Assembly: GCA_024180945.1 (NCBI GenBank)
Contig: JAKSGN010000020.1
Span: 992,001-1,056,000 of the forward strand
DNA: 64,000 nucleotides
Reading direction: 5' to 3'
Source: Macrophomina tecta
Taxonomy: Eukaryota > Ascomycota > Dothideomycetes > Botryosphaeriales > Botryosphaeriaceae
Shown one piece after another: positions 23,301-33,775 of the stretch. The stretch's first letter is position 1, and each line of letters opens with the position of its first letter. The notes beneath the pieces are model-generated. The model was given only the letters and a program-made list of their open reading frames with translations, searched no databases and was not told where the DNA came from. The position numbers and the translations under genes are program-made.

Positions 23301-23564
23301 TATATTCTAGACTTATTTTAATAAAGATTATATATACTTTTTCTTTTTAGTTTCTTATATAGTTAAATACGTTTATTAAGACTTTTTAGAAATCTATAGA
23401 GTCTTTTTTAACTATTAATATTCTTTTAGTAGTTACTAGATATCTAGTATATTTTTTATTTAGAAAAGTAACTATTCTTTTCTTCTATTAAATATATAGT
23501 TTATAAGTTTTAAACCACGGGATTTCTAAAATAATATTATATTTTAGTATAAAGATTATATTAA
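17398..23564 (-). pseudogene. RLG-R copy 2 pol (RT, RNase H, integrase side), RIP-inactivated
   Basis: Minus-strand Ty3/gypsy pol, interrupted by a Fot1/pogo insertion at 20527-22365. At about 22480-22510 the reverse-transcriptase active site reads VYLNNIII: the YxDD box with both Asp codons changed to Asn by G-to-A. A downstream piece near 20340-20500 resembles the RT thumb and RNase H start (FLGFI-like, then FxKFTNFYxKFI). The left part (17398-20300) would hold RNase H and integrase, but stops hide their motifs. Right of 23564 the order breaks: an RLC-A LTR follows and the RT segment is repeated at 24176-25693. Confidence 0.75.
20527..22365 (-). mobile_element. Fot1/pogo DNA transposon, RIP-degraded, 1839 bases
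   Basis: Terminal inverted repeats of about 46 bases lie at 20527-20572 and 22320-22365, differing only by C/T changes. Each contains AAGCGAGCGGACTACC twice in direct order. TA flanks both ends (20525-20526 and 22366-22367). The transposase runs on the minus strand, roughly 22250 to 20800. NFDEIGF (first catalytic Asp, codon at 21784-21786), LILNSHESHN (second Asp changed to Asn, 21448-21450) and PLDVGCFALLKKAY (third Asp) are the DDE signature of the pogo/Fot1 group. Many stops make it inactive. It lies inside RLG-R pol. Confidence 0.92.
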
Positions 23565-24175
23565 TATTAAATATTAATAAGTAAGCTTATATAAGCGTAG
23601 CTTATTAATATATTACCTTAGGTATTAGAATACTATCTAAGGTATATAATAAATATACCTCGGAGTTATAGTAGTAGTAAACTACAGTAGTAAACTACGG
23701 TAGTAAACTAAGATAGTAAAATTCGCTACCTTACTTTACTAACTAATAACTAAATAAGTATAGCCCCTACTAAAATTCCTTTTATATAATATAAAAGTTT
23801 AATCATTTCCAGTAATTACGATATAAAAATTATATAAAACGGATAAGAATTAGGGCTAGAATCTTATTTCTTATAAATTACCCTCGTTGAATTTCTAATA
23901 TAGTATATCTAGAGAAATCTACTTATATAAGAAATAAGTATATATAAGAAGCTCTAGATAGTACTATAGTTTTATTTTTTAAGACACGTAATACTTATAA
24001 ACGAAATATAAGCTAATAAAGACTTTATTTTATCTTTTATTTTCTCTCTTATCTTTTTTTATTAAATCTTCTATCTATTTTTCTTTTAGAGAGTTATCTT
24101 CTTTTAACTACTTACTAGGCTCTATTATTTATAATATAGCTTAGTAATTCTCTATCTAAGCCTTAGCGCTTTATA
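23565..24175 (+). repeat. Single RLC-A LTR at a rearranged junction
   Basis: A 611-base copy of the LTRs at 33151 and 38745. The flanks do not form a target duplication (ATTAA left, TCTTC right). The gypsy sequence to its right starts again at a point already present near 20355, so about 1.4 kb of host pol is repeated on both sides. That fits recombination between LTRs in different gypsy copies better than a simple solo LTR. Confidence 0.88.
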
Positions 24176-25693
24176 TCTTCGTGTAGTTTAGAATAAACTT
24201 TTAGTAAAAGTTAGTAAATTTAAAAAAAAATTATACTTCTTTAATAATTTTTAGCGTAGGCTAGTCTTTAATTATATTTAGTTTCTTTTTATCTATACTA
24301 ATATATTTGGGGGTAAGAATAAATCTTAAAAATTTAGTATACTATATAATTTATTTATACTTATTTAGTATAATTTATAAATCTCTTTCTTTTAGTACTT
24401 TTAAGATCTTTTATATATAGTTTTTATATTCTTTTAGAATTTTAGAGTAGATAATAATATTATCTAAATATACTATATAGAATATATTTAGATAGAATCG
24501 TAGTATATTATTTATAAGACTATAAAAAGTTACTAAGATATTTATTAGTCTAAATAGTATAACTATATATTTAAAATATTTAAGTTATATTTAAAATATA
24601 GTTTTTTATTCTTCTCTATTCTTTATTTAGACGAGGTAGTAGCCCTTATAAAATTAAGCTTTATAAAGTATTTTATATTTTAGAATTTATTCTAAAGTTT
24701 ATTAATTCTAGAAAAAGAATAATAGTTCTTAACTATTATATTATTTAGTTATTAATAGTTTATATAGAGATATAGTTCGCTATTCTTCTTTAGAATAAAT
24801 AAGATAGAATAGCTAGCTAGTAAAAATAAGAGTTAAATATATTCGCATTTTATATTCTTTTTAAGGTATTTTCTTAAAGCCTCTAGCTTAGTTTAAGAGA
24901 GCGAGTAGATAGGTTTAAATATAGAATATATTTTTAAAATAAAAAATATCTTATAATTCTAAGATTAGTATTTTAGTAATAATTTTTTTTCTTATTTTTT
25001 ATAGAGATTTACGAATTTCTAGAAATTCTTTAATATATTCTATATTTTTAATAGTAGTACTATTTTATTAATAGTAGGCCTTATAATTTTATTAAGATTT
25101 ACGTTAACCTTAGCTACTAAAATACTTTATTTAATAATATCTATCTATTTATAAGTAAATAGATTATATTTTTTATAGATTCTCTAGAAATAGTTTTTTT
25201 TTAACTAGTTTTAGAATATTATTATTCTTCTAGTAAAAGCCCTATATTATATAAGTAATAATTTTTTACTTAATTTTTTTACTAGACTTTAGATAGAGTA
25301 TATATATCTTCTTTTCTTAGTATTTTATATATTAGATAGCTATATAAAAGATTTTCTTAATATTTATAAAATTACTATAACTTTAGCTACTTAGATATTT
25401 CTAGCTTTAGTTTTTTAACTTTAGCTTCTAGCTTTAGCTACTTTTTACTATAAATATTCTTTTAGTAGTTACTAAGTATCTAGTATATTTCTTATTTAAA
25501 AAGATAACTATTCTTTTCTTTTATTAGATATATAGTTTATAAGTTTTAAACTATAGAATTTCTAGAATAATATTATATTCTAATATAGAGATTATATTAA
25601 GTATAATCTTCTTTATATATCTTTTAATAGTAAGCTTTATAGGTTTTATTTTAATCTAAATCTATTTTTTATTATATAAGATAGCTAATCTAT
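24176..25693 (-). pseudogene. Second copy of RLG-R RT segment
   Basis: Minus-strand gypsy RT, parallel to about 20355-20525 plus 22368-23564, with scattered transitions between the copies. The active-site box here reads VYLDNIII (about 24450-24475), keeping one Asp that the left copy has lost, so the two copies were mutated separately. The part from about 25590 to 25693 continues beyond the duplicated zone toward protease. A solo RLG-R LTR interrupts at 25694 and gag continues beyond it at 26473. Confidence 0.78.
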
Positions 25694-26472
25694 TATAATA
25701 GCGGCCTCTTCTACTAGGCTTTAGAGTTACCTAGTAGGGTCGAATAGCGGTAAGGTTTATCTTAAAGAATAAGAGAAGGGTAAAAGATTAAAACAATAGA
25801 TAGCGATTACGTAATAGGTTAGTACGCGGTACGTATTAGGCTTATTACCTCTAATAAGTCTATATTAGAATCTTAAGTTAACTATAAAGGTTAAAGTACT
25901 ATCTAATAAGTATATCTATATACTATAGAAAAATTATAGTAATCTAGATCAATATAGCTAGATTAAAGTAGCTAGATTAATAGTATTAGATTATTAGTCT
26001 TAGATTAGATTAATCTAGGTAGGCCCTATAAGTTCTATATAACTTAGGCGCTAAAGCTTATTTCCTAGAATCCAACTTCTATATCAGTTACGGAAGTATT
26101 CTACCGCTAGACTATTATTTCTTAGATTATATAAGTTATCTAACTTTCTCCTATCCGTTTCTCTTAGCTCGAAGCTAGTTTTTAGGATTTATAACTTCTT
26201 TTTTATAGGCGTTCTTCTCTTATAGAAGTTTATCTAGTCTATATTCTCGTGGTCTTACTATACCGCGTGGGCGTCACTCTTATACGGGCTTCTATTACTA
26301 CCTTATTTAGGTCTATACGCGCCGTCTTTTCTTACGGCTGGTTTTCCCGTGCGGGTGTGCTAGTAGTGCGGCTCTACCGTTTCTATAGGTTTCTAGCCCC
26401 TGCGGTGCTTTTTCCCGTGCGGGCCTCCCGCCTATAGGGTTATAAAGCCCTTATCCTCTGGGGTTCATAATA
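25694..26472 (-). repeat. Solo RLG-R LTR with target duplication TCTAT
   Basis: A 779-base minus-orientation LTR flanked by TCTAT at 25689-25693 and 26473-26477. It retains more C and G than most copies, especially at 26230-26460 (CCCGTGCGGG blocks), so it is less RIP-altered than the element it sits in. The short open frame inside (26249-26437) is LTR sequence, not a gene. Confidence 0.92.
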
Positions 26473-28714
26473 TCTATCTACTATTTTTAATAAGTAGAAA
26501 TAGTCTTTTCTTATAAGTTAAATATTATTTTAAATAGTAAAGAAATAGCTAATAAAATTATCTTTTATTTTACTATTAAGTATAACTATTATAGTTCGCT
26601 TATAAATAGTTATTAGTATTCTAAGAATTTTTTCTAAGATACATATACTATTTAATATATATAAAATCTAGTTAAGAGACCTATCTAATAGTCTTTCTTA
26701 GAATTTCTAGCTAGAAAGACTATTTAGTTTTTTAATAAATAGTAGCTTACTATTTTCTTATAGAAGTAGAAGTTTTAGTTTTTTACTAGAATTAGTAATT
26801 TCTTCTACTATATCTAGTATTTATATCTAATATAGCGCTACTAGTAGATCTAATCGTTATATACTTAGTATTTAAAGATAGATATAGTATATCTCTTATT
26901 TAAAATCTATTATAGAATATTCTAAACTCTTATTACTATTTTATATATATTAAGGGTAAGCGCTATATTTTATAAATACGCGAGGTTTTATTATTACTAT
27001 ACTCTCTAGGTCTTACTTTTAAGTTAAGTTGCTACTTCGTTAACTAAGATAAGAAGTAATTTTTTTTAAAAATACTATATACTATTTTTATAGAATTAAG
27101 AGCTAAGCTTTCCGTTTTTTACTTAGTATTACTAAGATAGTAGGTCTATTCTTAATCTAGGAGTTTAGTTAATTATTAAAATAAGACTAGGTTTAATACA
27201 TCTTATATCTTTATATTTATTTAGATATTCTATAATTTAATTAAGTATAGCTTAATTTTACTATTACTTTATATTCTCTACTTCGCTAGATTTAGGTATA
27301 CTATTATAGAGTTTATTTATATCGCTATTAACTAGCTTATTATTATAGAGAAAATTATTAATTAGATTATTAATTTCTAGTACTTTCTTATTATACGTAA
27401 CTAGATTTAGCTATCGCGGCTTAAAGAAGTACTATTTAGTAGCTTATTTATTACTTTAATAGATTATATAGTTATTATTAAAGTAGGCGGTCTAGCTTAT
27501 AGCTATATAATTAACTTTTTTACTTAAAGTAGATATAGAGCGAGATTTCTCTTTTTCTTAAGTAGTGACAGCGATAGTCTTATTAGTTTTATTTTATTAT
27601 AAGTAGTAATACTAGGGGTTCTATTTATTTCTATAGTAGATATAAAGTTCTTTATTAAAGCGTTTTATTTCTTACTTTATCTACTAGCGTTAGAATTATT
27701 ATTTATACTTATTACTCTTATTATTTTATTAGATAATATTTAGTTTTATAGTATTATCTTCTTCTTACGTATAGTATAGCTATAAGAAGTATAAGATATT
27801 AGCTTTATAGTTTTTCTTATATTTCTCTAATTAGCACTTAAAGAGGCGGTTATTATATTTAATAGCTAGCTTAATAAGCTTATTTAGAGTCTTAGAGTTA
27901 TTTTATATTATAAGTTAATCTTTAACCCTCTTTTTAAGTTCTTAATAGTAGTAGTCTATAAGGGTATAGTTAAACTAATTATCTAAGTATACTATAGTCT
28001 TCTAAAACTTTATAGTATAGTCTACTACTAAAGTCTTTTAGTAGATATTTATAATAGCTTATTAGACCTTATTAACTTTATTAAGGTTTCTAAAGCTCTA
28101 CTTAATCTAAACTATAAAGTATTTATAGCTACTAAAGATTTTTTTAATATTCTTTTTATATATCTCTAGTTCTTTCTCTATTTAGTCTTTAAGATAGGGC
28201 TTAGACTACTATATTATAATATTACGAAGATAGATAGTAGCGAATATTATCTTTTTATTATTAATAAAAAAATCTCTAGAGTTAAAAAAGAAGTATAGAT
28301 TAAGTTATAAAAAAAAATCTAGAACTTCTTTTAATTACTATAGAATAGGTCTAGTTTAGCCGTTTTTATACTTCTATTAGAGGGTTAAGTTATTATAAAT
28401 ATTAGAATATATACTAGCGCTAGAGTATAAACTACTAAAATAGCTTAATTATAAAGCTCGCCTATCTATTAGTAGAGCTAAGTATTCTTATTAGTTTACT
28501 TCTAGAGTTATTTATAAAGTTTACCGATTTAGCCTTATATATCTTAGATAACCTAAAAGAGATCGGCTATAGTTAGCTATAGAGAACTATTATTATTTAT
28601 ATCTATATTATTTATTATATTACTTAGTTAGCGTCTAGTATTAAGTAATACTATTTTATTATTAAGTATTTTTTTTCTTAAAACTATCTTTTCTTATAAG
28701 AATAGTAATTAAAG
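26473..28714 (-). pseudogene. RLG-R copy 2 gag and adjacent region, RIP-inactivated
   Basis: The minus strand from 28714 leftward repeats the copy 1 sequence from 13173 rightward, starting CTTTAATTACTATTCTTATAAG and continuing through the gag region. Stops and indels are frequent. It joins the 5' LTR at 28715 and continues, across the solo LTR at 25694, into the pol segment 24176-25693. The product would have been Gag and the start of Pol. Confidence 0.75.
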
Positions 28715-29408
28715 TATAATAATAATCTCTTCTACTAGGCTTTAAAGTTATCTAGTAGAATTAAATAGCGATAAGATTTATCTTAAAGAATAAGAGAAGA
28801 ATAAAGAATAGAAATAATAAATAGTAATTATATAATAGATTAATATATAGTACGTATTAGACTTATTATCTTTAATAAGTCTATATTAGAATCTTAAGTT
28901 AACTATAAAAATTAAAGTATTATCTAAAAAGTATATTTATATACTATAGAAAAGCTATAATAATCTAATATATATAAGAAATTTAGTTATAGAATTAGGG
29001 TTCTAGATTAGAGAATTAGATTAATTCTAATCTAAAATAGGTTTTATACGTAACTTAGATACTAAGATCTAATTTTTAAAACCTAACTTTTATTCTAATA
29101 AGTGAATAATATATTTAATATTCTTTTATTTATTTTTTATATCTAAAGTTAGTTTTCTAGATCTATATCTTTTTTCTATAGATATTTTTTTTTATAGAAA
29201 CTCGGTTCTACTATTTTTTTAGATAGTTACTATACTATATAGATATTATTTTTATATAGGCTTCTATTATTATTTAGCTTAGAACTATACACGTTATCTT
29301 TTCTTAGGGCTAGTTTTTTTATATAGGTATTTTAATTATACGGCTTTACTATTTATAAGAATTCTTAGCTTCTACGGTATTTTCTTTTATATGGGTTTTT
29401 TATTTATA

Positions 29409-31264
29409 ACGTGGTTGATAACCGAGCTGCGCATACAACCGAGCTGCGCACCCCACCACCAAAATCCATCCTACCGATCTTCAGACGCGATGCATCCACA
29501 ACACCACACCCTGACATCTTCTAACGAAGCGAGAATTAAGCTAGCTATACAATCTCGTAAACGAAACGCGTCTTTAAGCGAGCGACGCGCTGCGGCCCTC
29601 TACGCCGTTCCCCCAAGTACGCTCCGCAGCCGACGTGGTGGAGCGACCCCCCGACGCGATTGCGAGGCCAACGGACGAAAGCTCAGCAAGGAAGAGGAGC
29701 TAGTGATAGTTGAGCGTATATTGGACCAGGATTCAAGAGGGTTTCCGCCTACGAAGCTTGCTGTGCGAGCAATGGCCGATAGGTTGCTAGCAGAGCGGGG
29801 TGGCAAGCCAACAGGCAAGCGCTGGGTGGATAACCTCATTAAGCGATCGCCTGCGCTCAAGGTTCGGATGACACGTTCCTATGATCGTCAGCGAGCCTTG
29901 AACGAAGATCCAGAGGTGATTGGCAAGTGGTTCGAGCTGGTGCGCAACATGAAGGCGAAGTACGGCATCCTGGATGAAGACAGCTACAACTTTGACGAGA
30001 CTGGCTTTATGATGGGTGTAATCTCGACGCAGTACGTGGTTACAGGCTCAGAAAAGCGCGGCGGCAAAGGGAAACTGGTGCAGCCAGGCGATCGCGAGTG
30101 GACCACCGCGATTGAGTGCATCTGCGCTGACGGCTCTGTGATCCCCCCCTTCATCATCTTCGCAGGCAAGAAGCACATCTCCACCTGGTACTAGGACGGT
30201 CTCATGCCTAAAGACTGGCCTAATGGAGTCACCGAGAACGGCTGGACGACCAACGAGCTAGGAGTGGCGTGGTTGAAGCATTTTAACGCGCATACAAAGT
30301 CGCGTACCGTGGGCACGCACCGGCTGCTCATAATCGACGGTCACGAGAGCCACAACTCGCAGGATTTCCAGGATCTCTGCACGGAGAACAGGATTATCGC
30401 TCTCTGTATGCCCCCACACGCGTCGCACCTATTGCAGCCACTTGATGTGGGTTGCTATTCGCCGTTGAAGCGCGCGTACGGTGATGAGATCTCGGCCTTG
30501 GCGCGCAGGCACGTCACCCATATCTCTAAGACCGAGTTCCTCCCAGCCTTCAGGGCAGCTCACGCCCGGGTTTTTAAGAAGGAGAACATCCTTGCAAGCT
30601 TTAGAGGCGCTGGGCTAGTCCCACTAGACCCAGACGCGGTGCTATCCAAGCTTGATGTGAAGCTTCGTACGCCAACGCCACCTGCCCTAGAGACCACCCC
30701 TTGGGAGCCCAAAACACCGCGCACTCTTCACGAAGTAGACTCCCAATCAGCCTTTGTCCTTAATAAGATTCCGCCTCCTGCAGGTTCTTCGCCAAGTTCC
30801 TTGAAAGAAGCTGTGGTTCAGCTGACAAAAGGCACCATAGCGATGGCACACGAACTGGTGTTGTTGCGCGCCGAAATGACTGACTTGCGGGAGGCCAATA
30901 AGACTCTAACCAAGCGAAAATCAGGCAAGAGGAAGTATATCCAGACTGGAGGGTCGTTGACGGCAGAGGAGGCAGCTGAATTGATGGCTCCCAGCAACGT
31001 AGGTGGGCGGGATGAGGGTGGGGAGTCTTCGAAGAGGGCGCGCACGGATGGGGGTGCGACACAACAAAGGCGCTGCGGGCGCCGCGGTATGCTAGGACAC
31101 AATTTGCGTACCTGCAAGCTAGATACTAATGAATCTAAAAATTCTAAATAAACTTTTTGCATTGCAATAGCTTGTTGTAGTGTTGAGATATTAGCCTGCA
31201 AAGTCGCGCGGCATTGGTGGGGTGCGCAGCTCGGTTGTATGCGCAGCTCGGTTATCAACCACGT
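29409..31264 (+). mobile_element. Nearly intact Fot1/pogo DNA transposon, 1856 bases
   Basis: Perfect 50-base terminal inverted repeats (29409-29458 and 31215-31264) start ACGTGGTTGATAACCGAGC and contain ACCGAGCTGCGCA twice. TA flanks both ends (29407-29408 and 31265-31266). Size, TA target and transposase type match Fot1 of Fusarium and relatives. Base composition is ordinary, with CA and TG present, in sharp contrast to the RIP-saturated LTR around it, so it inserted after the LTR was mutated or escaped the process. Confidence 0.96.
29490..31151 (+). pseudogene. Fot1/pogo transposase with a single in-frame stop
   Basis: The frame runs 553 codons from ATG 29490 to TAA 31149-31151, broken only by TAG at 30192-30194 (codon 235). 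An ATG follows at 30204 in the same frame. Known role: cut-and-paste transposition at TA. N-terminal helix-turn-helix (LSERRAAALYAVPPSTLRSR), then a CENP-B-type DNA-binding region (KLSKEEELVIVERI through TGKRWVDNLIKR). Catalytic triad: Asp169 (NFDETGF), Asp283 (IIDGHESHN) and Asp319 (QPLDVGCYSPLK), 35 residues between the last two. The C-terminus has a degenerate zinc knuckle (RRCGRRGMLGHNLRTC) lacking one Cys. The stop sits in WY-stop-DG, where relatives often have Gln; a CAG-to-TAG change is the RIP-type transition. Read-through or re-initiation is unlikely to give a full enzyme. Confidence 0.93.
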
Positions 31265-31302
31265 TAGGGTTATAAAGTTCTTATTCTCTAGGGTTTATAA
31301 TA

Positions 31303-32490
31303 CTATATAAAGACTACTTAAGGCGATAGAGTTATATAAAAAGCTTTTTTAAGTATACGTTAAATAGAATAAGATATATAATATAATAAAAAAAGTTTAA
31401 AACTCTAAATATAGAGTAATATACTAGATATAACTAATAAGAGTAGCTTAACTATACTTCTAAAAAATAAAGCCTTAAGAAATAGTAATATTATAATTAA
31501 TAACTATAAACTTAATAATAAATCTAAAAAGAATAAACGGTGTAAAGATCTATAACTTATATAATATAATAGATTAGATACTAACTATAAAAATATATTC
31601 TATTAGTAAAGATTTAGTAGGCTTATATATAAATTAAATAATTAATATTCTCTTTAATACTAGATTAGAGATAAATATAATTTTTAAAAATATAGCTAAG
31701 AAATATAGTCTCTTTATAAAAATTCTACTAAAAAGAATTAAAATCTATAAGATTATATCTATTATAAATCTAGCGATAGACTTTATTAAATTTATTTTAT
31801 TTATTTATTTATAGCTTAGATTATTAAACTTTCTAATTACTTTCTTTATACTAGAGTATAGTAGTATTAATATTATTATTAATATTTTATAGATATAGTT
31901 CGCTAGCTTTGGGCTATAGTATTAGACTAATAGAAGAGTTTTATATTAAATATACTTAATACTAAATAAGATAAAGATTATCTTCTATATAAATTAGCAT
32001 AATAAATTACTAAACTACTAAAAAGTTAATATTTAGCTAAGAATTAAAAAAGTAAATAATAAGAATAATAAAAAATATTTAAAAGACTAAGTAAAACTAG
32101 ATATATAAAAGTCTAAACCTATATAGTAATCTTAGTAAAGAATAAAATTCTAGTAGTAAATAAAGATATAAAGTTATAGATATAGTATTTTACGCTAGTA
32201 TATATAGAAAATAAAGATAAAAATTCTCTAAAAAAATTAGTTAAAGTAAAAGAAAGTACTAAAGTACTAGAAAACTTATATTTAATTAAATATAAATCTT
32301 TATATATATAAACTAAAAACTTATATTTAACTAAATATAAATTTTTTACTAAGAATAAGCTAAGCCTTAAGTACTTTTTTATAGATAAGTATAATAAGTA
32401 GCGCTTATAAAAGTTCTAGATAGTAATTATATTAATAATTAGTTTAGATACCTTCTTAAATAGAAAAAAAACTAGAATAATATCTAAAAA
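31303..32490. other. RIP-degraded sequence of unknown family
   Basis: AT-rich with stops in every frame. No polymerase or integrase motif is recognised. It holds two near-copies of the ACTTATATYTA palindrome (about 32274-32299 and 32319-32345), shared with families T and RLC-B. It might be internal sequence of T or of RLG-R copy 1 displaced by the nested elements; I cannot decide. Confidence 0.4.
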
Positions 32491-33150
32491 TATTATAAAC
32501 CCTACGGGCAATAGTCCCGTACGGATAAATATTTTCTAAGAAATAGAAACTCTTATAAAAAGAAATCCCGTAAAGAAATACTAACTACTAAAAAACGGCG
32601 CTTAAAAAGCTTAGTTAGAATATAAATAACACTACTAGATTTTATAGAAAAGTAATTTTCTTAAGAAAATAGAGCCTACACAAAAAAGACTAGATAGAGA
32701 TATAAGAGACTATAGTCTATAAGAATAATACTCTCTTAGCGAAGGCCGCGAATAGAATCTAGAAAATTAATAAAAGAGTATTTTATATAATAGTAAATAA
32801 AATAAACCTCGCTATTATTTAGTAAAAAAGATTAGAAGTTAGATTTTAGAAAATAAACTTAGCGCCCGCGTTACGTATAAAATACCGGATCTACTTATAG
32901 ATCGAAAATCTTAGTATTAATCTAACTTCTAGACTAATTTAATAGTTATTTTAATTTCTAGATTATTATAGCTTTTCTATAATATATAGATATACTTATT
33001 AAATAGTATTTTAATCTTTATAGTTAACTTAAAGTTCTAATATAATACTATTAGAGATAATAAGCCTAACGCGTATCGCATACTAATATATTATGTAATT
33101 ACTACTATTATTCTAATTTTTTACCCTTCTTTTATTCTTTAAGGTAAATC
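32491..33150 (+). repeat. RLG-R LTR lacking its last part
   Basis: Begins TATTATAAACCCTACGGGC and runs to TTTAAGGTAAATC, equal to about the first 680 bases of the LTR. It ends exactly where RLC-A begins at 33151. The missing end is not found directly on the far side of RLC-A; there, an RLG-R LTR restarts from about base 130. Confidence 0.8.
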
Positions 33151-33761
33151 TGTTAAATATTAATAAGTAAGCTTATATAAGTGTAGCTTATTAATATATT
33201 ACCTTAGGTATTAGAATACTATCTAAGGTATATAACGAATACACCTCGAAGTTATAGCAGTAGTAAACTACGGTAGTAAACCACAGTAGTAAACTAAGAT
33301 AGTAAAATTCGCCACCCCACTTTACTAACTAATAACTAAACGGGTATAGCCCCTACTAAAATTCCTTTTATATATTATAAAAGTTCAATCATTTCCAGTT
33401 ATTACGATATAAAAATTATATAAAACGGATAAGAATTAGGGCTAGAATCTTATTCCTTATAAATCACCCTCGATGGATTTTTAATATGGTATATCTAGAA
33501 GGATCTACTTATATAAGAAATAAGTATATATAAAGAGCTCTAGATAGCACCGTAGTTTCGTTCTTTAAGACGTGTAATACTAGGAAACGAGATATAAGCT
33601 AATAAAAGCTTTATTCTATTTTTTACTTTTTCTCTTATTCTTCTTTATTAAATCTTCTATCTACTTCTCTCTTAGAGAATTATCTTCTTTCGACTACTTA
33701 CTAGGCTATATTATTTATAATATAGCTTAGTAATCCTCTACCCAAGCCTTAGCGCTTTATA
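33151..33761 (+). repeat. RLC-A 5' LTR
   Basis: 611 bases, less RIP-altered than its partner (it keeps TGTTAA at the start and several CA and CG sites). It includes a possible promoter region and two AGTAAACYA-type short repeats near 33260-33290. Confidence 0.92.
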
Positions 33762-33775
33762 GGTTATAAGCCCGG
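33762..33775 (+). promoter_or_regulatory. Copia-type primer-binding site
   Basis: GGTTATAAGCCCGG directly follows the 5' LTR. With one G-to-A change it matches GGTTATGAGCCC, the complement of the initiator tRNA-Met anticodon arm. Drosophila copia is known to prime from a half-tRNA at that site. The same motif follows both RLC-B 5' LTRs. Confidence 0.7.

Larger units (their letters stand above)
28715..31302 (-). repeat. 5' LTR of RLG-R copy 2, split by a Fot1 element
   Basis: The minus-orientation LTR starts TATAATAATAATCTCTTC at 28715 and ends GGGTTTATAATA at 31302. The Fot1/pogo element 29409-31264 and its extra TA lie inside. Without it the LTR is about 730 bases and RIP-altered. Gag follows on the minus strand, making this the 5' LTR. 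Confidence 0.87.
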
